This document shows positions 5,141-12,960 of a stretch of 13,055 bases of DNA, in pieces (position 1 is the stretch's first letter; every line of letters begins with the position of its first letter). The notes below the pieces were generated by a model. The model was given only the letters and a program-made list of their open reading frames with translations, was not told the origin of the DNA and did not search any database. Location: contig JAKAQU010000038.1 of assembly GCA_021819535.1 (NCBI GenBank), positions 1 to 13,055 on the forward strand, written 5' to 3'. Source of the stretch: Pseudomonadota bacterium (lineage in GTDB: Bacteria; Pseudomonadota; Alphaproteobacteria; Acetobacterales; Acetobacteraceae). Position numbers and translations under genes: made by a program.

Positions 5141-8100
5141 TCAGACCGAAAAATATTTGGCGTGCGCGTTGAAGATGACGAGGGCGCTCGTCGATTGCTC
5201 GGGATCGAGCTGCCATTCGTCGCTCAAGGAGACGCCGATGCGCGCGGCGTCCAGCAGACGAAGTAGCGGCGCCTGATCTTCGAGCTTCGGGCAGGCGGGA
5301 TAGCCGAACGAATAACGCGAACCGCGATAGCCTTGCGCCAGCATTTTTTCCATGTCGCGGTCGTCCTCGGCGGCGAAGCCGAGTTCGGCGCGCTGGCGTT
5401 TATGGGTGTATTCGGCCATCGCCTCCGCCATCTCGACCGAGAGGCCGTGGAGATAGAGATAGTCCTGATAGCGGTTTTCGGCGAACCAGGCGCGCGCGAC
5501 CTCGGACGCCCGGGCACCCATCGTCACCACCTGCAAGCCGATGACATCGCGTTCGCCATCGTCGATATCGCGCACGAAATCGGCGATGCATTCGCCATCT
5601 TCGCGCGGCTGGCGGGGGAGGGTGAAGCGGCAGAGTTCGGTCTCGCCATCTTCCGCGAAAACGACGAGATCGTTGCCGGCGCCGGCGGCTTTCCAATAGC
5701 CGTGGATGGCGCGCGGCGCGAGGATTTGCTCGCTCTCGCAGAGCGCCAGCATCCGCTTGAGCGTCGGGCGCAATTCCTGTTTCGCCCAGCCGAGGAAATC
5801 CTCGAGCGAGCGCCCCTGTTTGCGAAATCCCCATTGTAATTGATAGAGGCTGCGTTCGTTGAGGAAGGGGACGATGGCGCGCGCCTCCGCTTCGATCACA
5901 CGCCCGCCCCAGAAGGGTGGTGTGATGCGCGGCTGATCGGCGGTCAGGCGCTGGCGGCGTTTGCGTGTGGCAACGATATCGACCGGCTGGAATGCGCGCG
6001 CATCGGCCTCGCCGAGCTTGCGCGCGGTGTTGCGCGCCCGCCCCTGTTGCTTGGCCCGGAGGGCGGCGAGGTAATCGTCGAAATCGTTGCCAGTGACTTT
6101 TTCCATCAGATGCAGGCCATCGAAGGCATCACGCGCATAGGCGACGCGGCCCGAGGCGTAAGAGCGTACGCATTCGTCCTCGACATAATTCCGAGTGAGC
6201 GCAGCACCCCCGAGCAGAACCGGGATATCGAGCCCGGCGCGCGACATCTCCTCCAGATTTTCCCGCATGATGACGGTGGATTTGACCAGGAGGCCGGACA
6301 TGCCGATGGCATGCGCGCCGTGCTCGCGCGCCGCCGCCAGCATATCGGCGAGCGGCACCTTGATGCCGAGATTGACGACGCGATAGCCGTTATTGGTGAG
6401 GATGATATCGACCAGATTCTTGCCGATGTCATGCACGTCGCCCCTGACCGTCGCGAGCACGATGGTGCCTTTTTCCTGGCCCGCGACCCGTTCCATCATC
6501 GGCTCCAGATAGGCGACCGCCGCCTTCATCGTCTCGGCACTCTGCAAAACGAAGGGAAGCTGCATCTTGCCGGCGCCAAACAGCTCGCCGACGGTTTTCA
6601 TGCCATCGAGCAGAATGGAATTGATGATGTCGAGCGGGGCATGATTGACGAGCGCGTCATCAAGATCAGCCTCCAGCCCCTTGCGGTCGCCTTCCACGAT
6701 GCGAAGGCTGAGCCGCGCCTCGACCGTCTCCGGGCGCTTGCGCTGAACCGCATCCGCAGCCCGGCGTTCGGCGAAGATTTCGAGAAGTTTCGCCAAGGGA
6801 TCGTAATCCTCGCGCCGGCGGTCGAAAATCAGATCCTCGGCGACCGTGACTTCCTCGGGCGCGATCTGGTGCAGCGGGCGGATCTTGCTCACATGCACGA
6901 TCGCCCCGGTCATGCCGGCGCGCACGGCATGATCGAGAAATACGCTGTTGAGCACGGCGCGCGCCGCGGGATTGAGGCCAAAGCTGATATTGGACAGGCC
7001 AAGAATGATTTGGATGTCCGGGAATTCGGCGCGAATGGCCTCGATCCCCTGCAACGTCCAGAGGCCGAGCTTGCGATCGTCCTCGTTGCCGGTGGCGATG
7101 GTGAAGGTGAGCGGATCGATCAGCAAATCGGATGGCGCAAGACCGTGTTTGTGACAGGCGAAATCGACCAGACGACGCGCGATGGCGAGCTTGCGCTCCG
7201 GCGTTTTCGCCATGCCCTCCTCGTCGATGGTGAGCGCGATCACCGCGGCGCCGAAACGGCGGGCAAGGCGCATGCGTGCCTCCGCCGGCGCTTCACCATC
7301 CTCGAAATTGATCGAATTGATGATCGGCTTGCCGCCATGCAGTTTGAGCGCGCGTTCGATCACCGGGAGTTCGGTGCTGTCGATCACGAGCGGTGCATTC
7401 ACCGAGGCGGTGAAACGGCGAATGACCTCGGCCATCTCGCCGCTTTCGTCGCGCCCGACGAAGGCGGTGCAGATGTCGAGAGCGTTGGAGCCTTCGGCGA
7501 TCTGCTCGCGGCCCATGCCGACACAGCCATCCCAGTCATGGCGTTCCTGCAATTCCCGCCATTTTTTCGAGCCATTGGCGTTGCAACGCTCACCGATCGA
7601 AAAATAACTGTTCTCCTGGCGCAGCGGCACCTGCGCATAGAGGCTGGCGACCGAGGGCATGAAGACGGCGTGGCGCGCGACGGGGCGCGGACGCGGCGCA
7701 CCAAGGCGGGCGAGCATCGCGTCGAGTGCGCCGATATGGCAGGTGTCGGTGCCGCAGCACCCACCGATGATGTTGACGCCATCTTCGGCGACGAAGCGTT
7801 CGAGCCAGCTTGCCATCTCGTCCGTATGCAGCGGATAGCAGGTGTGCCCATCGACCAGTTCGGGAAGCCCGGCATTGGGCTGCACCGAAATCAGGCGCGG
7901 CCAGTTCTCTGCGAGATAGCGCACATGCTCGGCCATTTCCTGCGGCCCGGTCGCGCAATTGATGCCGAGGAGATCGACATCGAGCGCTTCGGCAACGGTG
8001 GCCGCGGCCGCGATGTCGGGGCCGACGAGGAGGGTGCCGGTCGTCTCCACCGTCACCTGGACGAAAATCGGAATGTAGGTGCTTTTGTCGCGGCGGGCGA

Positions 8101-8626
8101 TTTTGGCGCCATTCACCGCGGCCTTGATTTGCAGCGTATCCTGGCAGGTCTCGATCAGGATCGCGTCCACCCCGCCTGCGATCAGCCCGCGGCATTGCAC
8201 GGCGAGGGCCGCCTCTAGCGTGTCGTAATCGATATTGCCGAGGCTTGGCAGTTTGGTGCCAGGGCCGACGCTGCCGAGCACGAAACGCGGCCGGCCATCG
8301 GCGAATTCGCCCGCCGCCTCGCGCGCGAGTTCGCCTGCAACGCGGCTGATCTCGAAGGCGCGCTCACTGATGCCGAATTCGCCGAGCGTGACGGGGCTCG
8401 CGCCGAAACTGTTGGTCTCGACCATGTCGGCGCCGGCGGCGAAATAGCCGCGATGGAGATCGCGCACGAGATCGGGGCGGGAAAGATTGAGGATATCGGT
8501 GCAGTTTTCATGCCCCCAGAAATCGCGCTCGACATCGAGCGAGAGCGCTTGGACGCGCGAGCCGACACCGCCGTCGCAGAGGAGGACGTGATCGCGAAGA
8601 TAATCGAGAATATGGGGGCTCGGCAT
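5141..8626 (-). CDS. metH: Cobalamin-dependent methionine synthase
   Basis: A full-length 1161-residue cytosolic enzyme that transfers a methyl group from 5-methyltetrahydrofolate to homocysteine via cobalamin. All four modules are present. The homocysteine-binding barrel (about 1-325) has zinc ligands Cys224 (GINCATGP) and Cys290/291 (GGCCGT). The pterin-binding domain (about 340-600) begins FSIGERCNANGSK. The cobalamin domain (about 635-870) has the lower-ligand motif D-x-H-x-x-G at 730-735 (DVHDIG). The SAM-binding reactivation domain (about 895-1161) has RYSFGYPACP at 1104-1113. ATG 8626 has AAGGA upstream and matches the normal N-terminus. The frame runs open to 8803, but that extension lies inside the upstream gene. 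Its start is 10 bases after the regulator gene's stop, so both are one operon. No metF is in the window. Confidence 0.97.
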   Translation of the reverse strand: MPSPHILDYLRDHVLLCDGGVGSRVQALSLDVERDFWGHENCTDILNLSRPDLVRDLHRGYFAAGADMVETNSFGASPVTLGEFGISERAFEISRVAGELAREAAGEFADGRPRFVLGSVGPGTKLPSLGNIDYDTLEAALAVQCRGLIAGGVDAILIETCQDTLQIKAAVNGAKIARRDKSTYIPIFVQVTVETTGTLLVGPDIAAAATVAEALDVDLLGINCATGPQEMAEHVRYLAENWPRLISVQPNAGLPELVDGHTCYPLHTDEMASWLERFVAEDGVNIIGGCCGTDTCHIGALDAMLARLGAPRPRPVARHAVFMPSVASLYAQVPLRQENSYFSIGERCNANGSKKWRELQERHDWDGCVGMGREQIAEGSNALDICTAFVGRDESGEMAEVIRRFTASVNAPLVIDSTELPVIERALKLHGGKPIINSINFEDGEAPAEARMRLARRFGAAVIALTIDEEGMAKTPERKLAIARRLVDFACHKHGLAPSDLLIDPLTFTIATGNEDDRKLGLWTLQGIEAIRAEFPDIQIILGLSNISFGLNPAARAVLNSVFLDHAVRAGMTGAIVHVSKIRPLHQIAPEEVTVAEDLIFDRRREDYDPLAKLLEIFAERRAADAVQRKRPETVEARLSLRIVEGDRKGLEADLDDALVNHAPLDIINSILLDGMKTVGELFGAGKMQLPFVLQSAETMKAAVAYLEPMMERVAGQEKGTIVLATVRGDVHDIGKNLVDIILTNNGYRVVNLGIKVPLADMLAAAREHGAHAIGMSGLLVKSTVIMRENLEEMSRAGLDIPVLLGGAALTRNYVEDECVRSYASGRVAYARDAFDGLHLMEKVTGNDFDDYLAALRAKQQGRARNTARKLGEADARAFQPVDIVATRKRRQRLTADQPRITPPFWGGRVIEAEARAIVPFLNERSLYQLQWGFRKQGRSLEDFLGWAKQELRPTLKRMLALCESEQILAPRAIHGYWKAAGAGNDLVVFAEDGETELCRFTLPRQPREDGECIADFVRDIDDGERDVIGLQVVTMGARASEVARAWFAENRYQDYLYLHGLSVEMAEAMAEYTHKRQRAELGFAAEDDRDMEKMLAQGYRGSRYSFGYPACPKLEDQAPLLRLLDAARIGVSLSDEWQLDPEQSTSALVIFNAHAKYFSV

Positions 8627-8636
8627 GGCGGATCCT

Positions 8637-9590
8637 TCAGAGCGCGAGAGCGGGTTCGGCCGCGGCTTCGGCTTGTGGGCGCGCGATCCACAGCCGCACG
8701 GGCAGCGCGAGCGCGAGGTGGCGCCCTTCTTCCAGCCTGAGGCCGGCGATGCGCGTCCAATCGGTGATCGCGGCATCGGTGAACCCGGGCCAGCGATGCG
8801 CAAATCGGGCGACGAGATCCCGGCGCCGGTGGGCGGCGAGGTCGATGATGACGAGGCGGCCCCCGGCGCTCAGCATCCGTGCCGCTTCGCCGAGGGCGGC
8901 GGCGGGATCCTCGGCGTAATGCAAGACCATCTGCATGACGACGAGATCGAAACCGCCGTCACCGAGCGGCAGGCGATACATGTCGGCGCGGCGCACCCGG
9001 CAATGATCGAGCCCCTTGCGGGCAAGACGTGCGCGGGCCAGAGCCAGCATCGCCGGGCTCGCATCGATGCCGAGCCCGAGCGAGATGCGCGGGGCGAGAT
9101 GTTCGAGAAGCCGCCCGGTGCCGGTGCCGATATCGAGCAGGCGGCCGAGATCGCCCGGCGGTAGCGCCTCCACCACCGCCTGCTCGAGGGCTGCGGCGGG
9201 AAGGCCGAGCGCGCCCGTCTCATCCCATTCCACGCCTTGGCGGCGAAACTCGTCCGAGGCGGCGCGCGCCCGCTCGGCGAGCACGCGGGCGGCGCGGCGG
9301 CGATCACCGGCGAGTTCGGCGTCATTTTCGGGCAGGCGGGCGAGAATGTCGTGGGCGAGATCGGCACCCGCCCCTTCGGCGAGGGCGAACCAGGCATTCG
9401 CCCCTTCGCGCGTGCGCACCAAGAGCCCGCAATCGCAAAGCAGGCGCAAATGGCGTGAGAGGCGCGGCTGGGACTGGCCGAGGATTTCGGTGAGTTCGGA
9501 AACGCAGAATGGTCCCCTCGCGCAGAGAGCGAGAAGACGGAGCCGGGTCGGCTCGGCGGCGGCGCGGAGGAGGGCGAGAAGGGTCTGCAT
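8637..9590 (-). CDS. ArsR-family regulator fused to a SAM-dependent methyltransferase domain
   Basis: A 317-residue two-domain protein. Residues ~1-75 are an ArsR-type winged helix: AEPTRLRLLALC (about 12-23), then FCVSELTEILGQSQPRLSRH (28-47) as the recognition helix-turn-helix. Residues ~120-255 are a class I methyltransferase fold with SAM-binding motif LLDIGTGTGR (151-160), acidic GIDASPAM (174-181), and MVLHYAEDP (221-229). Such fusions often sit beside metH or metF in alphaproteobacteria. ArsR-type SahR is known in some proteobacteria to sense S-adenosylhomocysteine and control SAM-cycle genes, so I infer that the methyltransferase domain here acts as a SAM or SAH sensor. ATG 9590 begins the conserved helix. 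The longer frame to 9677 crosses the promoter and is rejected. There is no clear ribosome binding site, and the likely leader is very short. Confidence 0.9.
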   Translation of the reverse strand: MQTLLALLRAAAEPTRLRLLALCARGPFCVSELTEILGQSQPRLSRHLRLLCDCGLLVRTREGANAWFALAEGAGADLAHDILARLPENDAELAGDRRRAARVLAERARAASDEFRRQGVEWDETGALGLPAAALEQAVVEALPPGDLGRLLDIGTGTGRLLEHLAPRISLGLGIDASPAMLALARARLARKGLDHCRVRRADMYRLPLGDGGFDLVVMQMVLHYAEDPAAALGEAARMLSAGGRLVIIDLAAHRRRDLVARFAHRWPGFTDAAITDWTRIAGLRLEEGRHLALALPVRLWIARPQAEAAAEPALAL

Positions 9591-9601
9591 GGGGATATCA
9601 G

Positions 9602-9632
9602 GATATAAACATATCTTTATGTCGAAGCGCAA
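9602..9632 (-). promoter_or_regulatory. Promoter with overlapping 22-bp palindromic operator of the regulator-metH operon
   Basis: On the minus strand, TTGCGC (plus 9627-9632) and TTTATA (plus 9604-9609) form a -35/-10 pair with 17-base spacing. On top of it lies an imperfect palindrome at 9602-9623, with core ATAAA-c-ATAT-c-TTTAT; nine of eleven base pairs are symmetric about 9612/9613. It covers the -10 box and most of the spacer, the classic place for an ArsR-type repressor to block RNA polymerase. Predicted initiation near 9597 leaves only about seven bases before the ATG. Binding by the regulator's own product is inferred. Confidence 0.6.
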
Positions 9633-9646
9633 GACGTGACCGCCGC

Positions 9647-9667
9647 CGGCGCGGCGGGGCCGCGCCG
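9647..9667 (-). terminator. GC-rich hairpin after yraN, possible terminator
   Basis: CGGCGCGGC (9647-9655) and GCCGCGCCG (9659-9667) form a perfect nine-pair stem with a GGG loop. It starts seven bases beyond the TGA of yraN and lies before the next promoter on the same strand. No T tract follows in the direction of transcription, so it may be a Rho-assisted or mRNA-protecting structure instead of an intrinsic terminator. Confidence 0.4.
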
Positions 9668-9673
9668 CCTTCC

Positions 9674-10060
9674 TCATTCCTCGGCCCGGAAAGCGTCGCT
9701 GATCCGCCGCAGCCGGCCTCCGCGATCGACCACGATGACATCGAAGCGCACCCCGGCGCGGCCCCAGCCGGGATGTTCGGCGAGCACGATTTCGGCCGCG
9801 GCCAGCAAGCGGCGGCGCTGGCGCGGCGCGAGAGCGAGGGCGGCCTCGGCGAGGCTCGCGCGGGCCTTGACCTCGATGAAGGCGAGGAGGCCGTCGCGTT
9901 CGACGATGATGTCGATTTCGCCGGCCGTGGTGCGCAACCTTCGCGCCAGCACCGCCCAGCCGGCGGCGATCAGGGCGCTGGCGGCGGCGTCCTCGGCGGC
10001 GCGCCCGCGATCTTCGGCCCGCGCCGCGCGTTCACTCCGCGACGGCGCGCGAGGGGTCAT
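9674..10060 (-). CDS. yraN: YraN family (UPF0102) nuclease-fold protein
   Basis: A 128-residue cytosolic protein with a restriction-endonuclease-like fold. It has RGRAAEDAAA (about 18-27), the core GEIDIIV (47-53) and FIEVKAR (61-67), in which Asp50, Glu63 and Lys65 form the D…E-x-K catalytic pattern. The conserved C-terminal RFDVIVVD lies at about 105-112. Length is normal for UPF0102. The cellular role is not firmly established; a nuclease role in DNA processing is inferred from the fold. ATG 10060 lies 29 bases inside the end of the AI-2E family gene, giving a short overlapping coding region. A longer in-frame start at 10243 would overlap that gene much further and has no conserved sequence. 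No strong ribosome binding site precedes the ATG, so translational coupling is likely. Confidence 0.88.
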   Translation of the reverse strand: MTPRAPSRSERAARAEDRGRAAEDAAASALIAAGWAVLARRLRTTAGEIDIIVERDGLLAFIEVKARASLAEAALALAPRQRRRLLAAAEIVLAEHPGWGRAGVRFDVIVVDRGGRLRRISDAFRAEE

Positions 10061-11117
10061 GGACCGGCCGCGGCGGCACGGGAAGCGAGCGAACCGGCTT
10101 GCCGCTGGCGAATTCCTTGACCAGCGAGAGGCCGATGCCGAGCAAGACGGGGCCGAGAAAAACGCCGAGCAGGCCAAACCCGATCGCGCCGCCGAGCACG
10201 CCGAGCACGGTTGGGAGAAACGGCAATTGCGCGCCACGGGCAATGAAATAGGGGCGGATGACGTGGTCGAGCCCGGCCACCACGATCAGCCCGTAAAGGG
10301 CGAGAAAGGCCGCGTGTCCGGTCTCGCCGGTGCCGAGCAGCCAGAGCGCCGCCGGAACCCAGACCAGCGGCGCCCCGATCGGCAAGGTCGCGAAAAAGCC
10401 GGCGATCAGGCCGAGGAGCGGTGCCCGCGGCACGGCGGTAAGCCAGAGGCCGAGAAACACGAGCAGCCCTTGCACGATCGCATTGCCGAGAATCCCATAG
10501 ACGGTGCCGCGGACGGTTTTGCCGATGACGGCGCGGAGCCGCGCCGCCTGCGCACCGAAAATGCGCTCAAGCGCGGCGACCAGCCAGAATCCCATTACCT
10601 CGCCGTGCAAATAAAAGAAAAAGCTGATGAAGAGGGCGATGCCGAAACCGACGATGCCATTGGCGATGCCGAGCAGAAGCCGGAGCCCCTCCTCGATGAT
10701 GGTTCCGAAATAGGGCCGGAAGAACGCCACCATGACGTTGACGTCATCCGCCCAGCTATTCCAGAGATCGCTCAGCAACGCGCCCGCGAGCGGCAGCCGC
10801 GCGAGCCACGGCGGCGCCTCGGGCAAGCCGTTCTGCAGCGCCGTTTGGGTCGCGATCCGCAAATGGGCGATATCCTTTCCCCCGCCGGGGAGGGCGACCG
10901 CGAGTGGCAGCAACACGAGAACGGTCGCCAACAGCACCATGGTCAAGGCCGCGAGCCATGGCGGGAGGCCGAAGCGGCGAAGGCGCTGATGGACGGGCCA
11001 GCTCGCGAAAACCAGGATCGCCGCCCAGAGAATGGCCGAGAAGAATGGCGAGAGCACATAAAGGCAGCCCAGCAGCAGGATGCCAAGTAGCACCATCATC
11101 AAAATCCGTTCGGCCAC
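10032..11117 (-). CDS. AI-2E family transporter (YdiK/PerM type)
   Basis: A 361-residue polytopic membrane protein. Hydrophobic segments are at about residues 5-38 (two helices), 55-78, 155-175, and a cluster at 215-335, with the C-terminal pattern VLGGAIGFGLLGVFLGPVLL (about 306-325) that marks the family. The soluble stretch between about 80 and 150 is also typical. Members include the E. coli autoinducer-2 exporter TqsA and the uncharacterised YdiK; others are Na+(Li+)/H+ antiporters, so substrate cannot be assigned. GTG 11117 has AAGGGA about seven bases upstream, which fits a true start. The stop (10032) lies beyond the start of yraN, giving a 29-base overlap. The gene is divergent from rpsD across 399 bases. 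Confidence 0.88.
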   Translation of the reverse strand: MAERILMMVLLGILLLGCLYVLSPFFSAILWAAILVFASWPVHQRLRRFGLPPWLAALTMVLLATVLVLLPLAVALPGGGKDIAHLRIATQTALQNGLPEAPPWLARLPLAGALLSDLWNSWADDVNVMVAFFRPYFGTIIEEGLRLLLGIANGIVGFGIALFISFFFYLHGEVMGFWLVAALERIFGAQAARLRAVIGKTVRGTVYGILGNAIVQGLLVFLGLWLTAVPRAPLLGLIAGFFATLPIGAPLVWVPAALWLLGTGETGHAAFLALYGLIVVAGLDHVIRPYFIARGAQLPFLPTVLGVLGGAIGFGLLGVFLGPVLLGIGLSLVKEFASGKPVRSLPVPPRPVHDPSRAVAE

Positions 11118-11516
11118 GCCTATCCCTTTGCCTTTCCGAGCCGTCGTTCGTTCGTATTATTCAAGCCCTTATGTCAGACCGACGGCGATCCCGCGATCGA
11201 CCCTCGCGCCCCGCTGCCCCTTTATGGGCCAACGCTGTTTCATGTTACCACTCTCCGCCCCGCCCCGCACGCGGTTCCGTGCCTCCGACGCGTTCAGGGA
11301 CGCCAAGTTCAGGGACATCGGGCCATTCCATAGCGGCGGGTTTGACAGATGCGCCGGATCGCGGCTATCACCCAGCGCATTGCCGGGAACGTGGACGCCG
11401 CAGAGCGGCGCGCCCGCTTTTTCGCGCGAGATCCCCCTCGCGGTCATGGAAAAGCCTACCGGTGCAACAAGCGGCGCCGGCGGCAAACGCAGGCCCGCGA
11501 ACACGAAGGATCGGGC
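11118..11516. other. Intergenic region between AI-2E gene and rpsD
   Basis: This 399-base stretch separates divergent genes and holds no convincing coding frame or tRNA. It carries a good plus-strand promoter for rpsD at 11342-11371. Just before it are two identical copies of GTTCAGGGAC at 11292-11301 and 11307-11316, a 15-base period. I do not see a confident promoter for the minus-strand gene. Confidence 0.5.
11342..11371 (+). promoter_or_regulatory. Probable sigma70 promoter of rpsD
   Basis: A consensus -35 box TTGACA (11342-11347) is followed by TATCAC (11366-11371) after 18 bases, or CTATCA after 17. Transcription would begin near 11378, giving rpsD a leader of roughly 140 bases. A leader that long leaves room for a regulatory RNA structure, though none is obvious by eye. 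Confidence 0.5.
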
Positions 11517-12131
11517 ATGACCAAGCGCCTGGAAAGCAAGTACAAGATCAACCGCCGCCTTGGCGTCAATCTTTGGGGACGCGCGAAATCACCGCTCGGC
11601 AAACGCGACTACGGTCCTGGCCAGCATGGCCAGCGCCGCAAAAAGCCGAGCGATTTCAGTGTCCAGTTGATGGCCAAGCAGAAGCTCAAGGGCTATTACG
11701 GCAATATCGGCGAAAAACAGTTCCGCAAATATTACGACGAGGCGGCGCGCCGCAAGGGCGATACCGGCGAAAACCTGATCGAGATTCTGGAGCGCCGGCT
11801 GGATGCGGTCATCTATCGCATGAAATTCGCCATCACGCCCTTCGCCGCCCGCCAATTCGTCTCCCACGGCCACATCCTGGTGAACGGCAAGCGCGTCAAT
11901 ATCCCCTCCTATCTCGTGCGCGACGGGGACGTGATCGAGGTGCGGGAGAAATCGAAACAACTCGCCATCGTCCTCGATGCCGCCCAAAGCGCTGAGCGCG
12001 ACGTGCCGGAATTCATCGAAATCGATCACCGCGCCATGCGCGGCCGCTTCCTGCGCGCGCCCAAGCTCGCCGATGTGCCCTATCCGGTGCAGATGGAGCC
12101 GCATCTGGTGGTCGAATACTACTCGCGCTGA
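11517..12131 (+). CDS. rpsD: 30S ribosomal protein S4
   Basis: A 204-residue ribosomal protein that binds 16S rRNA early in 30S assembly. It has the standard N-terminus TKRLESKYKINRRLG, the GPGQHGQRRKKPSDF stretch (33-47), an S4 RNA-binding domain from about 94 to 158 (LERRLDAVIYRMKF…VNGKRVNIPS), and the usual C-terminus VVEYYSR. Length is typical. The N-terminus has no zinc-binding Cys cluster, so it is a zinc-free type. ATG 11517 has AAGGA eight bases upstream. The frame is open back to 11349, but nothing upstream is S4-like. It stands alone, as in many alphaproteobacteria, not in the alpha operon, and is followed by a terminator. Confidence 0.98.
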   Translation: MTKRLESKYKINRRLGVNLWGRAKSPLGKRDYGPGQHGQRRKKPSDFSVQLMAKQKLKGYYGNIGEKQFRKYYDEAARRKGDTGENLIEILERRLDAVIYRMKFAITPFAARQFVSHGHILVNGKRVNIPSYLVRDGDVIEVREKSKQLAIVLDAAQSAERDVPEFIEIDHRAMRGRFLRAPKLADVPYPVQMEPHLVVEYYSR

Positions 12132-12138
12132 TCGCCTG

Positions 12139-12170
12139 CCGCGCGCCTGACCGGGCGGGCGGATGTTTTT
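12139..12170 (+). terminator. Rho-independent terminator of rpsD
   Basis: CCGCGCGCC (12139-12147) pairs with GGCGGGCGG (12154-12162) at eight of nine positions around a six-base loop. It is followed by ATG and five T (12166-12170). It begins seven bases after the rpsD stop codon. This also argues against the upstream ATG at 12163 as the start of the next gene, since that ATG lies inside the T-tract side of the terminator. Confidence 0.6.
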
Positions 12171-12198
12171 GCCGCAACTGGCCGAGAAGGATCGCGTG

Positions 12199-12951
12199 AT
12201 GGACGGAAAACGCATGGTCATCGTCACCGGCGGAAGCCGCGGCATCGGCGCCGCCGTCTGCCGCAAGCTCGCGGCGGGCGGCCATCCGGTCGCCATCAAC
12301 TACGCGACGAACCGCGACGCCGCCGAGCGCCTGGTCGCCGAGATCTCGGCGGGCGGCGGGCGGGCCGCTGCCTTCGCGGGTGATATGGGGCGCGAGGCCG
12401 ATATCGTCGCCCTGTTCGCCGATGCCGAGGCGGCGCTTGGCCCACTCGGCGGCCTCGTCAACAATGCCGGCATCACCGGGCCGCTCGCGCGCGTCGCCGC
12501 GATCACCCCGGACATTTTGGCGCGCGTGCTCGCCGTCAACGTCACCGGCTGCTTCCTCGCCGCGCGTGAGGCGATCCGGCGCCTTTCCACCAAGGCGGGT
12601 GGTCCGGGCGGGGCGATCGTCAATATCGCCTCGCGCGCTGCCGGCCTCGGCGGCGCCGGCGAATGGGTGCATTACGCGGCGAGCAAGGGCGCGGTCGAGA
12701 CCTTCACCCTCGGCCTCGCGCGCGAGGTGGCGGGCGAGGGTATTCGCGTCAACGCCGTCTCGCCCGGGCTCATCGATACCGAGATCCACGCCAGCGCCGG
12801 CGCCCCTGACCGCGTCGCCCGCCTCGCCGCGGGCGTGCCGCTCGCGCGGGCCGGCAGCGCCGACGAGGTGGCGGACGCCGTCGCCTTCCTGCTCTCAGAG
12901 AGCGCTTCCTATATCACCGGCGCCATTCTGCCGGTCTCGGGCGGGCGCTGA
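12199..12951 (+). CDS. Short-chain dehydrogenase/reductase (YgfF-like SDR)
   Basis: A 250-residue NAD(P)-dependent oxidoreductase of the classical SDR family. All motifs are present: the cofactor loop TGGSRGIG (10-17), NNAG (88-91), Asn114, and the catalytic Ser145, Tyr159 and Lys163 (YAASK). It also has NAVSPGLIDTEIHAS (185-199) and the C-terminal PVSGGR. The stretch GGPGGAIVNIAS with HYAASKGAVET resembles E. coli YgfF, an uncharacterised SDR, more than FabG. The substrate is unknown. ATG 12199 has AAGGA seven bases upstream; GTG 12196 is adjacent, and the outer ATG at 12163 falls in the rpsD terminator. prfC begins nine bases after the stop, so the two are probably co-transcribed. No separate promoter is obvious. 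Confidence 0.93.
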   Translation: MDGKRMVIVTGGSRGIGAAVCRKLAAGGHPVAINYATNRDAAERLVAEISAGGGRAAAFAGDMGREADIVALFADAEAALGPLGGLVNNAGITGPLARVAAITPDILARVLAVNVTGCFLAAREAIRRLSTKAGGPGGAIVNIASRAAGLGGAGEWVHYAASKGAVETFTLGLAREVAGEGIRVNAVSPGLIDTEIHASAGAPDRVARLAAGVPLARAGSADEVADAVAFLLSESASYITGAILPVSGGR

Positions 12952-12960
12952 AGGCGGCTG

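Noticed and set aside
5840..8218. A 792-codon open frame on the plus strand opposite metH
   Set aside because: It is the antisense of a fully conserved metH. Its product shows no recognisable domain; long antisense frames are expected from GC-rich codon use.
8627..8803. N-terminal extension of MetH by 59 codons
   Set aside because: The extension overlaps the coding end of the ArsR-methyltransferase gene and has no similarity to MetH. ATG 8626 has a ribosome binding site and matches the family start.
9636..11090. A 484-codon plus-strand open frame opposite yraN and the AI-2E gene
   Set aside because: Low-complexity Arg/Ala/Glu-rich product with no domain. Both genes on the opposite strand have clear family motifs.
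12163..12198. ATG 12163 as start of the short-chain dehydrogenase
   Set aside because: It sits in the rpsD terminator next to the T tract. The SDR fold begins properly just after ATG 12199, which has AAGGA at the right distance.
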